A stretch of 64,000 nucleotides of DNA from Crotalaria pallida (lineage: Eukaryota > Streptophyta > Magnoliopsida > Fabales > Fabaceae), in NCBI GenBank assembly GCA_037953625.1, contig CM075651.1, forward strand, positions 68,620,501 through 68,684,500. Direction: 5' to 3'. This document shows, piece after piece, positions 1 through 12,461 of this stretch. Below the pieces are notes generated by a model. The model was not told the origin of the DNA, did no database searches, and saw nothing but the letters and a program-made list of their open reading frames with translations. Every line of letters begins with the position of its first letter. Position 1 is the first letter of the stretch. A program made the translations under genes and the position numbers.

Positions 1-522
1 CTCTAATCATTGCTTCCTATTACTTGTCGTCTAGCTCCGGGCTTTGATTTATGAAGCCCACCATGCTTCCGCTGCACCATCTACCAGTTGCAATATCAGC
101 AAGTGCCGATACGACAACATGGTAGGAGAGAGTCAGTGTTCCGAACACTAACGGGTTGACCATGCGGTCTCGGGTAGACTTAATAAAAAAATAGATAATA
201 AAACTAGAACAGCGGAACATAAACACTGATCCTAATGCCATCACATCATCATCAACATATGCAACATGTCATGCACTTAGTATATATGAATCATATAAGG
301 CAATGCATATAGAAATATTCTTAACACACCAATATCATCACTTAAAGCCAAAACCTTCATCCCACTTGCCTCACAATTCCTTTTCCATTCAAATCGTTGC
401 TTCATGATTTCTTACATCACGAATCAATTCTGGTGCTCGACTTATAGCTCTTATTCAACACTTGATATCTATTGATATACTTTTCTTTGAAACATGTTTA
501 TCTTTTAAGTTTTATTATTTCG

Positions 523-1150
523 GTTAGCATCAATGATGAGGGGGAAACATCATTGAGCTCACACACGTCTACATCTCCTCGGTCAACCACCCAACCTAGT
601 CGGAAGCAAACAGGAGTACAGGACCTTTACCACGCGGGCACGACAGCTGTCACACAACAAATGGTCCCAGAACAGGAGGCCTTGCCTCAAATCATAATCA
701 AAATTCACATAATGCACGCTCTCAGCGGCAATCACAAATGCCCCGTTCCAGTCCCTCTCACTGTTCTCGATTTTCAATCAAGGGGGCGACAGTACAATTC
801 TAGTTCCGGTGCAGAACGTGCCACGGCATTAGACCCAGTCCCCACCACGTTAGTACGCCACTTGTGGAGTTGTTCTGCCTTGAAAGTACTCTAGACTTCT
901 TGACGTGTCACCGTCATCGTCCTCCCCTCATGCAATCTCGTCCTAAGTATCCGCAGATACCTATCGTTCCTTCCTCTCCACTATTTCGATACGACATTCA
1001 TACCTCACCGCGTTTGTACATGTCTTTTAAGTCTTTTAAAGTTTTACGTTTTAATTAGCGGCTTATTCCTAATAGTCGGCTCGTCCTTGGTGCATCCCTT
1101 CAACGAAGCCCGACCACTAATCGCAAACTATTCCCCCTAAATCTCATTGG
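523..1150 (-). other. Conserved dyad-rich block of the M2 LTR (copy 1)
   Basis: This stretch matches 6602-7240 at roughly 90 percent by eye, better than the surrounding LTR. It is full of short inverted repeats kept in both copies: TCAATGATG...CATCATTGA near 530, GACAGCTGTC near 642, GGCA...TGCC near 726, TGACG...CGTCA near 902, GTATC...GATAC near 947, and GGCTCGT...ACGAAGCC near 1078. It occupies the part of the LTR where G1, G3 and M4 carry hairpin arrays. Confidence 0.55.
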
Positions 1151-1189
1151 CCCCAGGCCACAAATTACTTTCTCATCTCATCATCAACA

Positions 1190-1390
1190 TTCTCAAAACT
1201 CATTCTCATTCACATCCTCAACAGATTTTCCTCGTCTTTCCAAAACACCTTTCGCAAAACTTTTCGAAATCACGGTTTCACAAAACTTTTTCAAAAATAA
1301 TCTTTCCAAAAACTTTCAAAAAAATATCATTTTCACAAAAGCTTTTCACAATTTCTTTTCAAAATCTTTTTCAAAAATCACAATTTTTGG
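1190..1390. repeat. Degenerate TTTCAAAAA-type tandem repeats in the M2 LTR (copy 1)
   Basis: Loose repeats of about 25-30 bp built on CAAAACTTTTCAAAAA. Comparable arrays occur at 7300-7530 and, most clearly, at 41674-42000. All precede the shared phrase GGAGGAGC(C/A)AGCTCAACTC, so this is a fixed component of this LTR family. Confidence 0.6.
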
Positions 1391-4300
1391 GTGAGTGTTA
1401 ATGGAGGAGCCAGCTCAACTCAACACTAAGCTTCTTCCCAAAAACGTGAACGAGGAAATCACATCTCTACTCAACCACTTTCATAATCACATTCTCAAAT
1501 CAATCTCAACTCTTTATCTCTTTCTTTTACTCACATCACCTTCATCTCTTTCTCGAACTTTTATTCACAAACGCGGTTCATCTCTTTCTCATTTCTCATA
1601 CTCTCTCATTAGTCTTAACTCATTACTCATTCTTTCTCAATCCTTTCTCATATCTCTTATTCGCTCTCTTTTCTCTTTTCGGTTTTTCTTATTATCCTCA
1701 CTGTTCTATCATCATCATTTCGTTATCAGACAAAACTAAACAATATCTAAACAAAATAAAATAAGCACAACAAGTAAACATCTAGTAATGCATGGCAAAT
1801 AATCATTTAGTATGCAATTAGAACACACAGATCTGTATCACCTAATTCATAGTATTCTCACAATCCTCCTATTCGGATTGTGAGCAACCACGTCATGGGA
1901 TCACCGCACTCTCACTCACCTGGATGGCGACACATCCAAAAACTTTCCGAAATTTCAGTGCTAACCTTGCCCCGTGTTCTTCGCGTCCGACACCAGAACT
2001 AAAACATTTTTCCCCGTGCGTTAGAAACGATTTACGCGAATTCTTAATTTCATTTTAAAACACTTCAAAATAATTCCCTTTTTAAAAGCACATTGCCAAT
2101 ATCCAAGAGATTTTAAATCTAAATCATTCCTTTTATAAAAGGTTTTCGAGAAAACTCCTTAAAACAAATTTCTTTAAACATGGAATCTTTAAGAAAACAA
2201 CTCTTTGAAAATCTTTATTAAATCAAATACGAAATTCAAGAAGGTAAAACTTCAAAATCAATCAGAGTAACTTATTTAATTTCTAAACTTTACACATCAA
2301 CAACACTGATCAAAGAGGGTTCTTTAATTAAATTGAAGTTAAACTATTTCAAAAACACATTGGTTTTCAAACCAATTACAAAATCAAACACAACACTTGG
2401 TTAATTAAGTAATCTATACATATCCTAAACACATCATCAGACAATCACTTCCTCAATCATTTCAAGACATCATAGTCATCATACAAACCTATCAAGTCAC
2501 AACATCAAGTATAAAAATTCACCTTCACCAAAAAATCCAAATAGACACTTAGTGTGTTTAAGAATAAAACACAAAAGATAAAATTCAAAACCATATCAAA
2601 TTAATTTATTTAATCTTCTAAATTTCCAGAACATACACATACCTACCATAGTTCATCATATAAAAATTTCAGGTCATTTAAACAATCCTAAGCTAGGTTT
2701 CAATTCAATTTTCACATGAAAAACAAAACAGAACTATTGCTGGTCAGAGGCAAAAATGTCAGGACTAAAAATAGTTGTTCAACTCCGAATTACTTAAAAA
2801 TTGGTATAAATCTTCCTCATACCGTCAAGACTATCTCATATATCACAATTTTCAACACATATATCACAATTTTCAACACAACTTTATTCAACAATTTGTT
2901 CAACCAATTTCATGAAAATCAAAATACACTCATACATATTACTCAATTACAAAATCAATCCATCAATTATTATTTTCTTCAAAAACCGAATTAACATATT
3001 TTACGAAAACAATTTTCTTTAGCTCAAACACAACATGCATCACATCCATAAAAATCAAGCCTTCTAAATTAAAAATCAAGAATTAAATCAACTATCCTAG
3101 ATCTAGTCATGCACATATCCAAATTTAATAGATATTAAGAAAATTACACATGCATCACATTCAAGGACCAAGATCAATACTTTGAGAGAAAAATCAAAAC
3201 AAACACGAAATCATGCTTCTTTTTACTAGATCCTCACATGCATGCATCAAACACTTCAAACAAAATTCATTTCTTAAAGTTTTAAGCTACAACCGAAACA
3301 TGCATCAAGAATATGAGTTCATTTTATCAAAAATTTCATGTTTTAAGTTAAACTCTTTTATAAAAAAATAATTTCTTTTCATGCACATAAACCGAATCAA
3401 AAAAAAGAAAAATAAAATCATTAACATAAAAACCTCTTTTAAAACCGAAATGAACATCAAGTTCTTAAACATATTAGTTCTATTATTTTTAAGTCAAGAC
3501 CTTTGCATGCATGTAAGAAAAATCAAGATCAACTTGAGGAAATCATGTGGATGCAAGGAGAAATTCAAGATCTAGTTCGAAAGCAAACATGCATCAAAGA
3601 ACCATTTTAAGAATTGATTTCTTTTTCTAAAAACATGCATAAAACCAAGGTTTATTAAAGAAACAAGAATTATTTGCACAAAATCATCATAAAAACCGAA
3701 TCAATCTTCAAACCTTTTGCATGTTCATTTTTCATTTTAAAATTTTAATCTTTGTTCATTAGCCTTTGAAAAACGTAGATCAACAATAAAAATCAACACG
3801 CATGAACAAATTTTGAGTAGATCAACACTTGTTCAACAAAACCAAAAATAAAAATAGTAGAGAAGAAGAACAACAAAGATCGAATCTATACCTATGAAGA
3901 TGAATGAAAATAAATTAGGAATCAAAGTTTTCCCTCATTCCTTTCTTCTCTCCCTCACAGTTTTCTTCTCTTTCTCTCATGGTTCTCTCTTCTCTCTCTA
4001 TGTCTCTCAAGAGCTAGTGTTGCTCTTGGAGAATATGTGTTTGTGTTGGTGTAAGTAGTGAAGTGAAAAGAAAAGAAGTGAAAGAAGAAATGAAGTATGA
4101 AGGCAATGAAGGAAGGTGGAAGTGAATGAATGAATAGGAGAATGAAATGAAGGAGGAATGGATGGAATAAAATAGGCCATGAGTGAAGCACCATTTTCCT
4201 CTTTTGGCCTTGGAGAAATTCGGCCCACACACCACTAAGAGGGGTAATTTTGGAACTTCAAAAACTTGCATGGGTGGAGATAATCATATGCAAGGGGACA

Positions 4301-4439
4301 AAGTCTTATGGCTAGGGTTTAGGGGTCATCCTAGGGCTAAACATTAGTTATCAAATAGTTAGGCTTTTCCTACTTAGTTTGGTTACTAGTTTTAGTTTGG
4401 TTAGGGCTTTACTTACTCACTAAGTCTTCTAGGAAATTA

Positions 4440-4545
4440 TACTCCCACTTATGCACACACATACATACACGTATATCACACACATACATATACACACAAA
4501 TAAATACACATACCGTAGCACACACACATTACACATACATGCATT
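4440..4545. repeat. CA-rich microsatellite-like stretch
   Basis: Interrupted runs of CACA and CATA (4444-4540) in the M2 LTR. Similar tracts lie at 40860-40980 and 44820-45000 in the matching part of the other M-type LTRs. Confidence 0.6.
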
Positions 4546-5153
4546 TTACATTTTATTTTCTTAATCTTATTTACTTAAACTTCCTAATTATTAATTCATA
4601 TCATAATGCAATCAATTCACAAGTCATATTCACACAATTAATTTCATGTATCACACAGTACACACACATCCAAATCAAACACATTTCACACAAAATTCAA
4701 GCCAATCAATAAATTCATTTTCTTAAAAACACAATTCTTTAAACTAGTATTTCACTGTTCTGAAAATAAATTTCTGTAAAACAACCCAGAAAAATCTGAA
4801 AATTATATTTTTAAAATCTACGTTTTGAGACGATCGTTTTGATATAAAGTTCATGAAAATCCGAGTTACGGTTAAAAAGTTACGAATTTTTAAAGTTAAC
4901 AGACCCAAAAACTTCATTTTGATAAAAATCACTTTTCCATAAAATCACAACTAATTTCTTTTAAATCAAACCAACCAAAATCATTCTCTTTTCTTTTATA
5001 ACAAAATACTTTGTTCATAAAAATCCTTGAAAACCAATACTTTATTTCTTTCTCCCATAAAATATTTTCTGAAAATCTTTTATATCACAAAACTTCAATG
5101 TTTATTTCCACGAATTTGTTTACGCACGTGTGGGAAAAATGCGGGGTGTTACA

Positions 5154-5167
5154 CTTATTCCTTCTTC
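5154..5167 (-). other. M2 polypurine tract
   Basis: On the minus strand this reads GAAGAAGGAATAAG directly before the LTR start TGTAACACC, the position for plus-strand priming. Less G-rich than the tracts of G1-G3. Confidence 0.55.
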
Positions 5168-5703
5168 GAGCATTATAACTCTTTACTTAACAACATCTCA
5201 CCGTCCACCTTATAACTTAGGCATATCTAGTTGATTGGCATAAGGTGTCAGGGTCTAAAGTTTTCATGGAAGGCTTTTAGAGAAAACGAACGTATTGTCA
5301 AGGCAACTCAACAACACATAGGGTTTTACATAAAAAGGAGTTTCAACAAGGAAAAGAGGATTCTAGTTGCAAAATAAAGTCGCATGTCAATAGCTTATAG
5401 GTCATTACAAACAAAAGGGGATTCTCAACAAAAGAGGTTCCAATAATCAAGAGAGGTTCAAGTCACAAAGAATAAAGTCTCCTTATGATTTCGATCACTG
5501 TTCCTCGTACCATTGTAGACAAATCCGTAACACGTTCCGAAGATAGAGAGATAGAATGATAGAACGTTAGAGGTGGTATGATAGAGATGCTCACGTGACT
5601 TCGTACTCCTATTCTCACTCATCGAAATTCTAATACTAACACACAGACAGACACACACGAGCAAGCATGTAAGCCCATGCATCAGACTACTTTGGATAAC
5701 CAT

Positions 5704-5716
5704 TGCTCTGATACCA
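5704..5716 (-). other. M2 primer binding site (initiator tRNA-Met)
   Basis: Plus strand TGCTCTGATACCA is the complement of TGGTATCAGAGCA, the usual plant tRNA-Met primer site. It lies 3 bp from the LTR end at 5720 and fixes M2 as minus strand. Confidence 0.85.
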
Positions 5717-6601
5717 CTCTGTAACACCCCGATTTCGGCAACTTGAAAACATCGTCTCTTTAACCAATTTATAGTAAAAATTTGGGAAATTTCTTTTTTT
5801 AAATGGTGACATGAACATGAGAACATTTAAGTTCAAAAACGTTTCAGTAACTTAATTGAAATAAAATAACATTCTCATGTCACACATCACGAGTCAAGTT
5901 CCAAACCGAGATGTTACTTAACATCGCACTTTGCAACTTGGCTTCATAGATCTCTATCGAGAAAACAGTTTCAAATCTTGTTTCATAAAACCGTTCAAGT
6001 TCCTTAAAACCATACACAAATAAATTTCAAGCGGGGTTCAGAATGATACGACAATGTAACCAAGTAGTTGCAAGGGGTACAATGCTCAAGGGAATTACCT
6101 ATTACTATTCTTGACCTCTAATCTGAAGTCCACTGCAGCAGCCTCATCGAGATGACATACTGATTTGCTGCAGGGACGACCATCTATCCGTTGCAATACC
6201 GGAATAACCCGATACGACAACATGATAGGAGAGATGGTCAGTATTCCAGAAGTACAACATGACAAGCAGAATACTAACGACTTCGTATAAAAAGAATACT
6301 CAGAATAAAAATATAAGACTCATGCATTAATAACTACTCATGCTATGCATATGACAAATATACTCACGTAAGCACATAGGAAACACTTATAAATGAAACA
6401 TACAAAATCATAAAACCATCACAACACACATCACTTCACTTGGCATCACAAGCCTTCGAACTTTCCATTCTCATCATCCTCTTTCTCATTCTTTCCAACA
6501 ATCAATATACTTTCTTTCTTTAAATCTTACTCAACTCTTCATAAATTCTTATTGCTTTCTTTCTTATAATCTTTTTATCATTATTAAATCTTATTAAACG
6601 G

Positions 6602-7240
6602 TTAGCATCAATGATGAGGGGGAAAACATCATTGAGCTCGCACACATCTACATCTCCTCGGTCATCCACCCAACCTAGTCGGAAGCAAACAGGAGTACAG
6701 GACCTTTACCACGCAGACACGACAGCTGTCACACAAACAAATGGTCCCAGACCAGGAGGCCCTACCTCAAATCATAATAATAATTCACATAATAACAATG
6801 CACGCTCTCAGCGGCAATCACAAATGCCCCGTTCCAGTCCCTCTCACTGTTCTCGATTTGCAATCAAGGGGGCGACAGTATAATTTCTAGTTCGCGATGC
6901 AGAACTTACCACGGTATTAGACCCAGTCCCCACCACGTTAGTGCACCACGTGTGGGATTCGTTCCGCCTAGAAATATACTCTAGACTTCTTGACGTTTCA
7001 CCGTCATCGTCCTCCCCTCATGCAATCTCCTCCTAAGTATCCGCAGATACCTATGTTTCCTTCCTCTCCACTACTTCGATACGACACTCATGCCTCACCG
7101 CATATATAAATGTCTTTTAAGTCTTTTAATGTTTTGAGTTTTAATTAAACGGCTTAACCCTAACAATCGGCTCGTCCTTGGTGCATCCCTTCAACGAAGC
7201 CCGACCACTAATCGCAATTCGTTCCCCCTAAATCTCAATG
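6602..7240 (-). other. Conserved dyad-rich block of the M2 LTR (copy 2)
   Basis: Partner of 523-1150. The dyads are kept with occasional loop changes: for example TGACG-TTTCAC-CGTCA here against TGACG-TGTCAC-CGTCA in copy 1. The 9-bp arms TCAATGATG/CATCATTGA are intact. It begins about 890 bp inside the LTR end. Confidence 0.55.
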
Positions 7241-7299
7241 GCCTCATATCACTTTCATCTCATCATCACATAACTCATGCTCAACATATTCTCATCAAC

Positions 7300-7530
7300 A
7301 TCATCAACATCTTTTCCTCGTCTTTCTCAAAATCTCTTTTCGCAAAACTTTTTCGAAAACATGATTTCACAAAAACTTTTACTTCAGAAAACCTCTTCAA
7401 AAACCTCATTTCATAAATCCTTCCACAAAACCTTTTCAAAAATATTGTTTCCAAAAACTTTCACAAAAATATTATTTTCACAAAAGTTTTTCAAAAATCT
7501 CTTTTCAAAACCTTTTTCAAAAATCACATT
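7300..7530. repeat. Degenerate TTTCAAAAA-type tandem repeats in the M2 LTR (copy 2)
   Basis: Same type of array as 1190-1390, followed at 7535 by the shared phrase ending AGCTCAACTC. Confidence 0.6.
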
Positions 7531-10500
7531 TTTGGGTGAGTGTTAATGGAGGAGCAAGCTCAACTCAACACTAAGCTTCTTCACAAAAACATGAACGAGG
7601 AATCACATCTCCATTCAAACCACATCACACTTTCATAACAGCATTACTCTTCTCCAATCATAACTCTTGGTATTCCATTACTTACACAACCTTTGTTACC
7701 ATTCTTCTTTCTTTCAATCACGTTTCTTTCACAATCTTATTCGCGTTACGTTTTATTTCTTTCTCAATCGTATCTCTTTAATTTCTCACCAAATCTCAAA
7801 TCTCACTCTTTCTCATAATTCGCAGCATCACTTATAACCACATTCAACTTTTCATACAGAACAGGATATACTCAACAATATGCTCACAGAGAATTCCAAA
7901 ATTATTCATGCAACATATATAACAAAACAGATAAACATTTAGCACATATAGATCACATAAAATTTATGCAGTTCATGACCTATGACAAATACTCAATTAG
8001 AGTTGACAGACTCGGTTTAGAACCGAGTCTACGTGTCACGATGACCTAGGCCTACTGCATCTCTCACCTCACATTCCAGCATCTGAAATCGTCGCGGGTC
8101 CTTCCCAACAAGTCGGCCGTTCCACTTCTCGACTTATACGCACCTTGTACTAAGGGAGATGACACTAACGTTACAAGTCTATCTTAAATAATTGCCCTAC
8201 TTAGAATCAGAACGCGTTTTCGGAAACTCTTTTTATTTTCCGTCGGAAAAATCGTAAATCGTTAAAACTTTTTCAAATCAAAATCGACTTTTGAAAATAA
8301 TTTAAACATCTCAAAAATATTTTTAAAACAATTTACAAAACACTTTAAAATCATTAGTTTTGGTTGCTGGTCCGTTCCGGACAGCCATTAACCAAAACTC
8401 AAAAACACTGAAAAATCATTCTTTAGTTCATATAATACTTTGCTATAAAATAAATACTTAAATGATTTATTTTTCAAAACTTAGCATTGTGAAATGAATT
8501 AAAGGCAGCAACCACTAAGTTCAAGGTTATTCAGTTAATTAAATCAAGACTAAACCATTTCAAAACCAATTAATTTTCAAAACAATTACAAAATCAAACA
8601 CACATTTGGTTAATTAAATAATCTATACATATCCTAAACACATCATCAAACAATCACTTATTCAAACATTTCAAGACATCATAATCATCATGCAAGTCAA
8701 ACCAAGTCATAACATCAAGCCTAAAAATTCATATTCATTAAAACATGCAAATGAAATCTTAGTGTGATTAAAGGTAAAACACAAAAGGTAAAATCCAAAA
8801 CTAAATCAAATAAATTTATTTAATCTTCAAAATTTCCAGAACATACACATGTATGATAAAGTTCATCATATAAAAATTTAAAGTCATTTAAACAATCCTA
8901 AGCTAGGTTTCAAATCAAATTTTGCATGAAAAACAACATGGTACTGTTGCTGGTCAGAGGCAAAAACGTCCTTATTAAAAATAGTTTCTCAACTACGAAT
9001 TGCATAAAAATTGGTATAAATCTTCCTTATACAATCAAGACTATCTCATAAAATTTTCAGAATATTTGGAGTTGTGCAAGTTATATTTTTCCAATTAAAA
9101 TTGTCACTAAGTCCAGAAAATCTGAACCAAGAGATCCACTGTCTTTCCTTTATTACAAATATCAAATCAACTCCAAATATCTTCAAATTTTACATAGAGA
9201 ATCTAGAGAGGTTCAGGAAGCTACCATAAAAATTTCAAACAATTTGAAGTAGCAAAGTTTGAAAAGTCTGTTCATCATTAAACAGAAAAACTTATTTTCT
9301 TAAAATGGTTTTCATAAAGTTGGTTCTCATAAAAAAAGGAAATCACTTCCAAAAATCATTAAAAAAATTCAGAGAAGTTCATTTTAATATACTTAGGACA
9401 GTAACAAAATTTCAAGAATATTGAACATACACACATATTATTTATAAAAGTTAGAAACACACAAATCACCATTTTCAGCATACCATTCTTTTCAACAAAC
9501 TTGTTCATCCATTCATTTTTATAAAAATAAAAAATGCACACATACATATAAATCCTCACAAGAATCAAATCATCAATTATTTTTCCTTTGAAAACCGAAT
9601 TAATATTTCATGGAAATAATTTTCTTTAATTTAAGTACACCATGCATCAATCATCCAAAAATAGAAATCAAGAGTCAAAATAAACTAACCTAGATCTTGA
9701 CATGCACATATTTAAAATTTATAGATCTTAATAAAATTATACATGCATTAACATTCAATGAACAAAATCAAGGCTTCAAGAGAAAAATTAAAACATACCC
9801 TTTCTACTAGATCTTCACATGCATGTACTAAATACTTCAAACAAAATTCATCTCTTAAAGATTTATCCTACAACCGAAACATACACAAAGAAAATAAATT
9901 CATTTTATCAAAAATTTCATGCTTTAGGTTAAACTCTTTTATCAAAAATAATTTCCTTTACATGCATACTAAAACCGAATCAATCAAGAAAGTAAAATCA
10001 TCAACATAAAAATCCTTTTAAAAACCGAAACATATATTAAAGAAGAACATTATCTTTCTCATGCAACTAAAGATCTAAACATCTTTCATTCCTCAAGAAA
10101 AGGTAATTACATTTAGATCAACTAAGAGAAATCACAAAATTAACATGCAAAAACCAAAGAATTTCACTTTATAGTTTACTAAACTTATATCATAGAGTCA
10201 CTTGTCAAATAATTACAAACACACATATGGATCACGGATTTAAACAACAAAAATAGACATGCAAGAAGGATTTTAGTTAAGCTTCACAAAATCATTAACC
10301 ACACTTTAGATCTTTAAGGTTTTAATTAGAAAAACATTAGATCAAATAAGGAAATCTTCAACCAAACATCCAACATAAAGATTAACATATTACAATTTAT
10401 TTTAAGTCCTTAAAGTCCATGATCAAGCAAGATCAACACATAACATCAACATGCAAGGAGAAATAAGAAATGGATTTACAAACTAAAAGAGAAAAACTAA

Positions 10501-10532
10501 ACTATTACAAGTCTTCTTCTTGGTCTTTGGTT

Positions 10533-10537
10533 CCTAC
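10533..10537. other. Left target-site duplication of G1 (CCTAC)
   Basis: CCTAC directly before the LTR start TGTAACACCCC; repeated at 40398-40402 after the LTR end. Confidence 0.9.
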
Positions 10538-10803
10538 TGTAACACCCCTAATTTTCGTCTCCCGAATAATAGGAAATTAATAATAAAAAGTTTTATTATT
10601 AATTTGTAGAAATTTTCCAAGTTTATATTTTGTATTTAATTGGCCTTAAATATAAAAATAAGTTAAAATATTTTTATAGGGCAAATAAATGCAAAATATA
10701 AGGATATTGCATTTTGGTCCTTGGATGAGGACTAAAAGGTAATATTAAAAAGGTTCTTGGAGCGAAAGATTTAAAAATATTAATTTTTAAATTTTGTACT
10801 AAT

Positions 10804-10836
10804 CTAACCGGTTAGTAATGCCCTGTAACCGGTTAG
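10804..10836. promoter_or_regulatory. G1 palindrome pair 1 in U3 (TAACCGGTTA x2)
   Basis: Two perfect TAACCGGTTA palindromes start at 10805 and 10826, exactly 21 bp apart. They lie about 125-155 bp upstream of the TATA box. The 3' LTR has the same pair at 37085 and 37106. Confidence 0.75.
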
Positions 10837-10958
10837 ACGATGAAACTGGGTTAGTGGATTTTGATGAGTAATCACTTGATTAATCCCGAATTCGCCACGA
10901 TTACAGCTTGAATCAAGTGGAAAACCACACGTCAATGTGCATGTAACCTGGGTTGGTC

Positions 10959-10967
10959 TATATATAG
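10959..10967 (+). promoter_or_regulatory. G1 5' LTR TATA box
   Basis: TATATATAG about 420 bp into the LTR, the best core promoter candidate. The 3' LTR copy is at 37246-37254. It defines U3 as roughly the first 450 bp, leaving the LTR ORF downstream of the expected start of transcription. Confidence 0.6.
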
Positions 10968-11889
10968 ATGAATTGTTGATGAAATTAGGGTTGAATTTCT
11001 GAAATTGAGAAGGGAGGCTTTGTTCTAGGGTTCCATTTTCGTCCTGAGGAATTCGTCCTTGCTTCTGAGAGTGAGATTGAGAGCCATACACCATTACAAA
11101 GCTTACATCTTGAGCTTTGTAAAGATACCAAATTTGTGAGTTGAGGGTTTGTGTGAAAGGAGAAATCGACTTGGGAAGTTGGAAATGGAATAGCTGGAGT
11201 CTGAGTTTTTCTGGTTCAGGAAGCTTAGTTTGGGACTGGATATTCGTAAGTATAGTCAACCTTTAAGTCTCAAATCTCTTTGATTCTCTAGTGCATGTTA
11301 CCTATTTTGAGTCCTAACTGTTTCCCCAATTTCTTTGTCCATTTGCTATGTCAAAACTTCTGGTCTTTGGACCCTGTTGGTGAAATTCGTGGCTGAGAGA
11401 AGAGCTGTGAGTTTGTGAGAATCTGTGGAGTTTTCTTCAAGTTCTGTGTCAATCTTCATCAAACTCAGTCTTAAGGTATGGGAGAAGTCTACCTTATACT
11501 AGATTTAGACTAAAATTCAAGTGATTTAGGATTTGAGTTAACAAAACTCAAAAAGGGCATTATGTGCAATATGGCACAAAGGCTTGGAGGCCAAAGTTCT
11601 GCTCAATGGTGTTTTGAGCAACTTTATGTTGATGCATGCAAAGTATATTGATACTGAATTCTGGATTTAAATGCTTATGATAAGTTTTGTTGTGTTAAAT
11701 TGTGTTTATGTGAATTTTTATGCAATTTGATGCAAAAAGCTTGATGCATGCACTTTGAATTTGTTTCTGTGATGAAACATGTTTGTTTAAGGTATATGAA
11801 CCCTGTTGAATGATGAATAATGGTTAGATTTGAGAATTAAAGAAAATGATGTGTTAAAACCCTTATTTTGAAGGACTGACTGCATAATC

Positions 11890-12298
11890 TAACCGGTTAC
11901 TCGATATTCGTAACCGGTTAGACACTGCAGAATTTCAAAAGAAAATTAGTTTATAAAACAGTCCTGAAGTTTCACTAATTTTACTCAAATCTATACCTTA
12001 ATTTCATTGGAAAGAATCTGAAAATGAGGTAACAATACTTTCTTGGTTCAGATTTTAAGGTAAAGGGTTAATACCTTAAATTAATGGAATAATTTCAAGA
12101 GGAAATTATACTTTATTGGACACAGAATGTGATTGGAACTTTTGAATGATGAAAACTGTGATTTTTGAGGCACAAAACAATGTTTAACTTGTTTATGGAT
12201 TGGGTAGGGAATTCAAGAAAAAGGGTTTTTCTGAATTGCAATGGTAAACAGTACAGGTCTGTAATTCTAACCGGTTAGCCTGAAACTGTAACCCGTTA
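11890..12298. promoter_or_regulatory. G1 palindrome pairs 2 and 3 (TAACCGGTTA)
   Basis: Pair 2 starts at 11890 and 11911, pair 3 at 12268 and 12289; both are spaced 21 bp. The last site has decayed to TAACCCGTTA. The 3' LTR has the same pairs at 38179/38200 and 38557/38578, again 21 bp. Both pairs fall in the putative intron. Confidence 0.7.
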
Positions 12299-12461
12299 GT
12301 ACCTGAATTTGAGAATTTTATGCCAAAGAGTATGCCTCAAATAAATCATTCAAAAGGGAAATTGGAATATTTCTAAATCACAATAATTAATGTAAAGATA
12401 AAACCAACCCTGATATTCGTGCATCCATATAGACTAGAAGTCTGGTTGGTAGGAACGTTTA

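Larger units (their letters stand above)
1..5153 (-). repeat. M2 downstream (3') LTR, truncated by the window edge
   Basis: In minus orientation this LTR starts at 5153 with TGTAACACC and runs off the left edge. Alignment of landmarks with the other LTR (9-bp-arm dyad at 529-556 against 6608-6636) suggests about 360 bp are missing. The pyrimidine-rich stretch 3930-4200 and the CA-rich stretch 4440-4545 look like U3/leader sequence on the minus strand. The block 523-1150 is the best-conserved part. I see no protein gene in it; the short ORFs here are low-complexity. Confidence 0.75.
5154..5719 (-). other. M2 interior: leader remnant only, no gag-pol
   Basis: The whole interior is 566 bp. On the minus strand it starts with the primer site at 5716-5704 and ends with the purine tract GAAGAAGGAATAAG (5167-5154). 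The minus ATG near 5697 opens a frame to 5458 with hydrophobic and Ser/Arg-rich stretches; I recognise no Gag domain in it. PBS and PPT are both present although all enzyme domains are missing, which fits a non-autonomous derivative better than random decay. Confidence 0.6.
5720..10537 (-). repeat. M2 upstream (5') LTR, part 1 (3' portion of the LTR)
   Basis: The LTR end (plus-strand TGTAACACCCC at 5720) is next to the primer site. Sequence order follows copy 1: dyad-rich block, TTTC/AAAA repeats, AT-rich body. Relative to copy 1 it carries about 500 bp extra near 9050-9560. It is cut at 10537 by G1 and resumes at 40403; joined length is about 6.09 kb. No protein gene recognised. Confidence 0.75.

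Noticed and set aside
472..894. 140-residue plus-strand ORF, with a shorter relative at 6611-6883
   Set aside because: Both lie in the dyad-rich block of a minus-strand LTR; the frame is not kept between copies (indels shift it) and there is no recognisable domain. The conservation is better explained by structure.
3955..4271. Minus-strand ORFs rich in Phe, His, Ser and Leu
   Set aside because: Low-complexity product of a pyrimidine/purine-biased leader region; no support from the matching regions of the other M-type LTRs.
5458..5826. 122-residue minus-strand ORF across the M2 primer site
   Set aside because: It spans LTR and primer site, so it cannot be a normal Gag start; no domain seen.
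1..10537. M2 as an Ogre/Tat-type element because of its very long LTRs
   Set aside because: The primer site matches tRNA-Met, and the ends (TGTAACAYCCC, GTGTTACA) and the M3 terminal hairpin fit Tekay-like elements. No Ogre-type ORF seen.
10804..11259. 151-residue minus-strand ORF in the G1 LTR, with a copy at 37079-37546
   Set aside because: Antisense to the promoter and leader, includes the palindromes, and differs between the LTR copies at its C-terminus by an indel; no domain.
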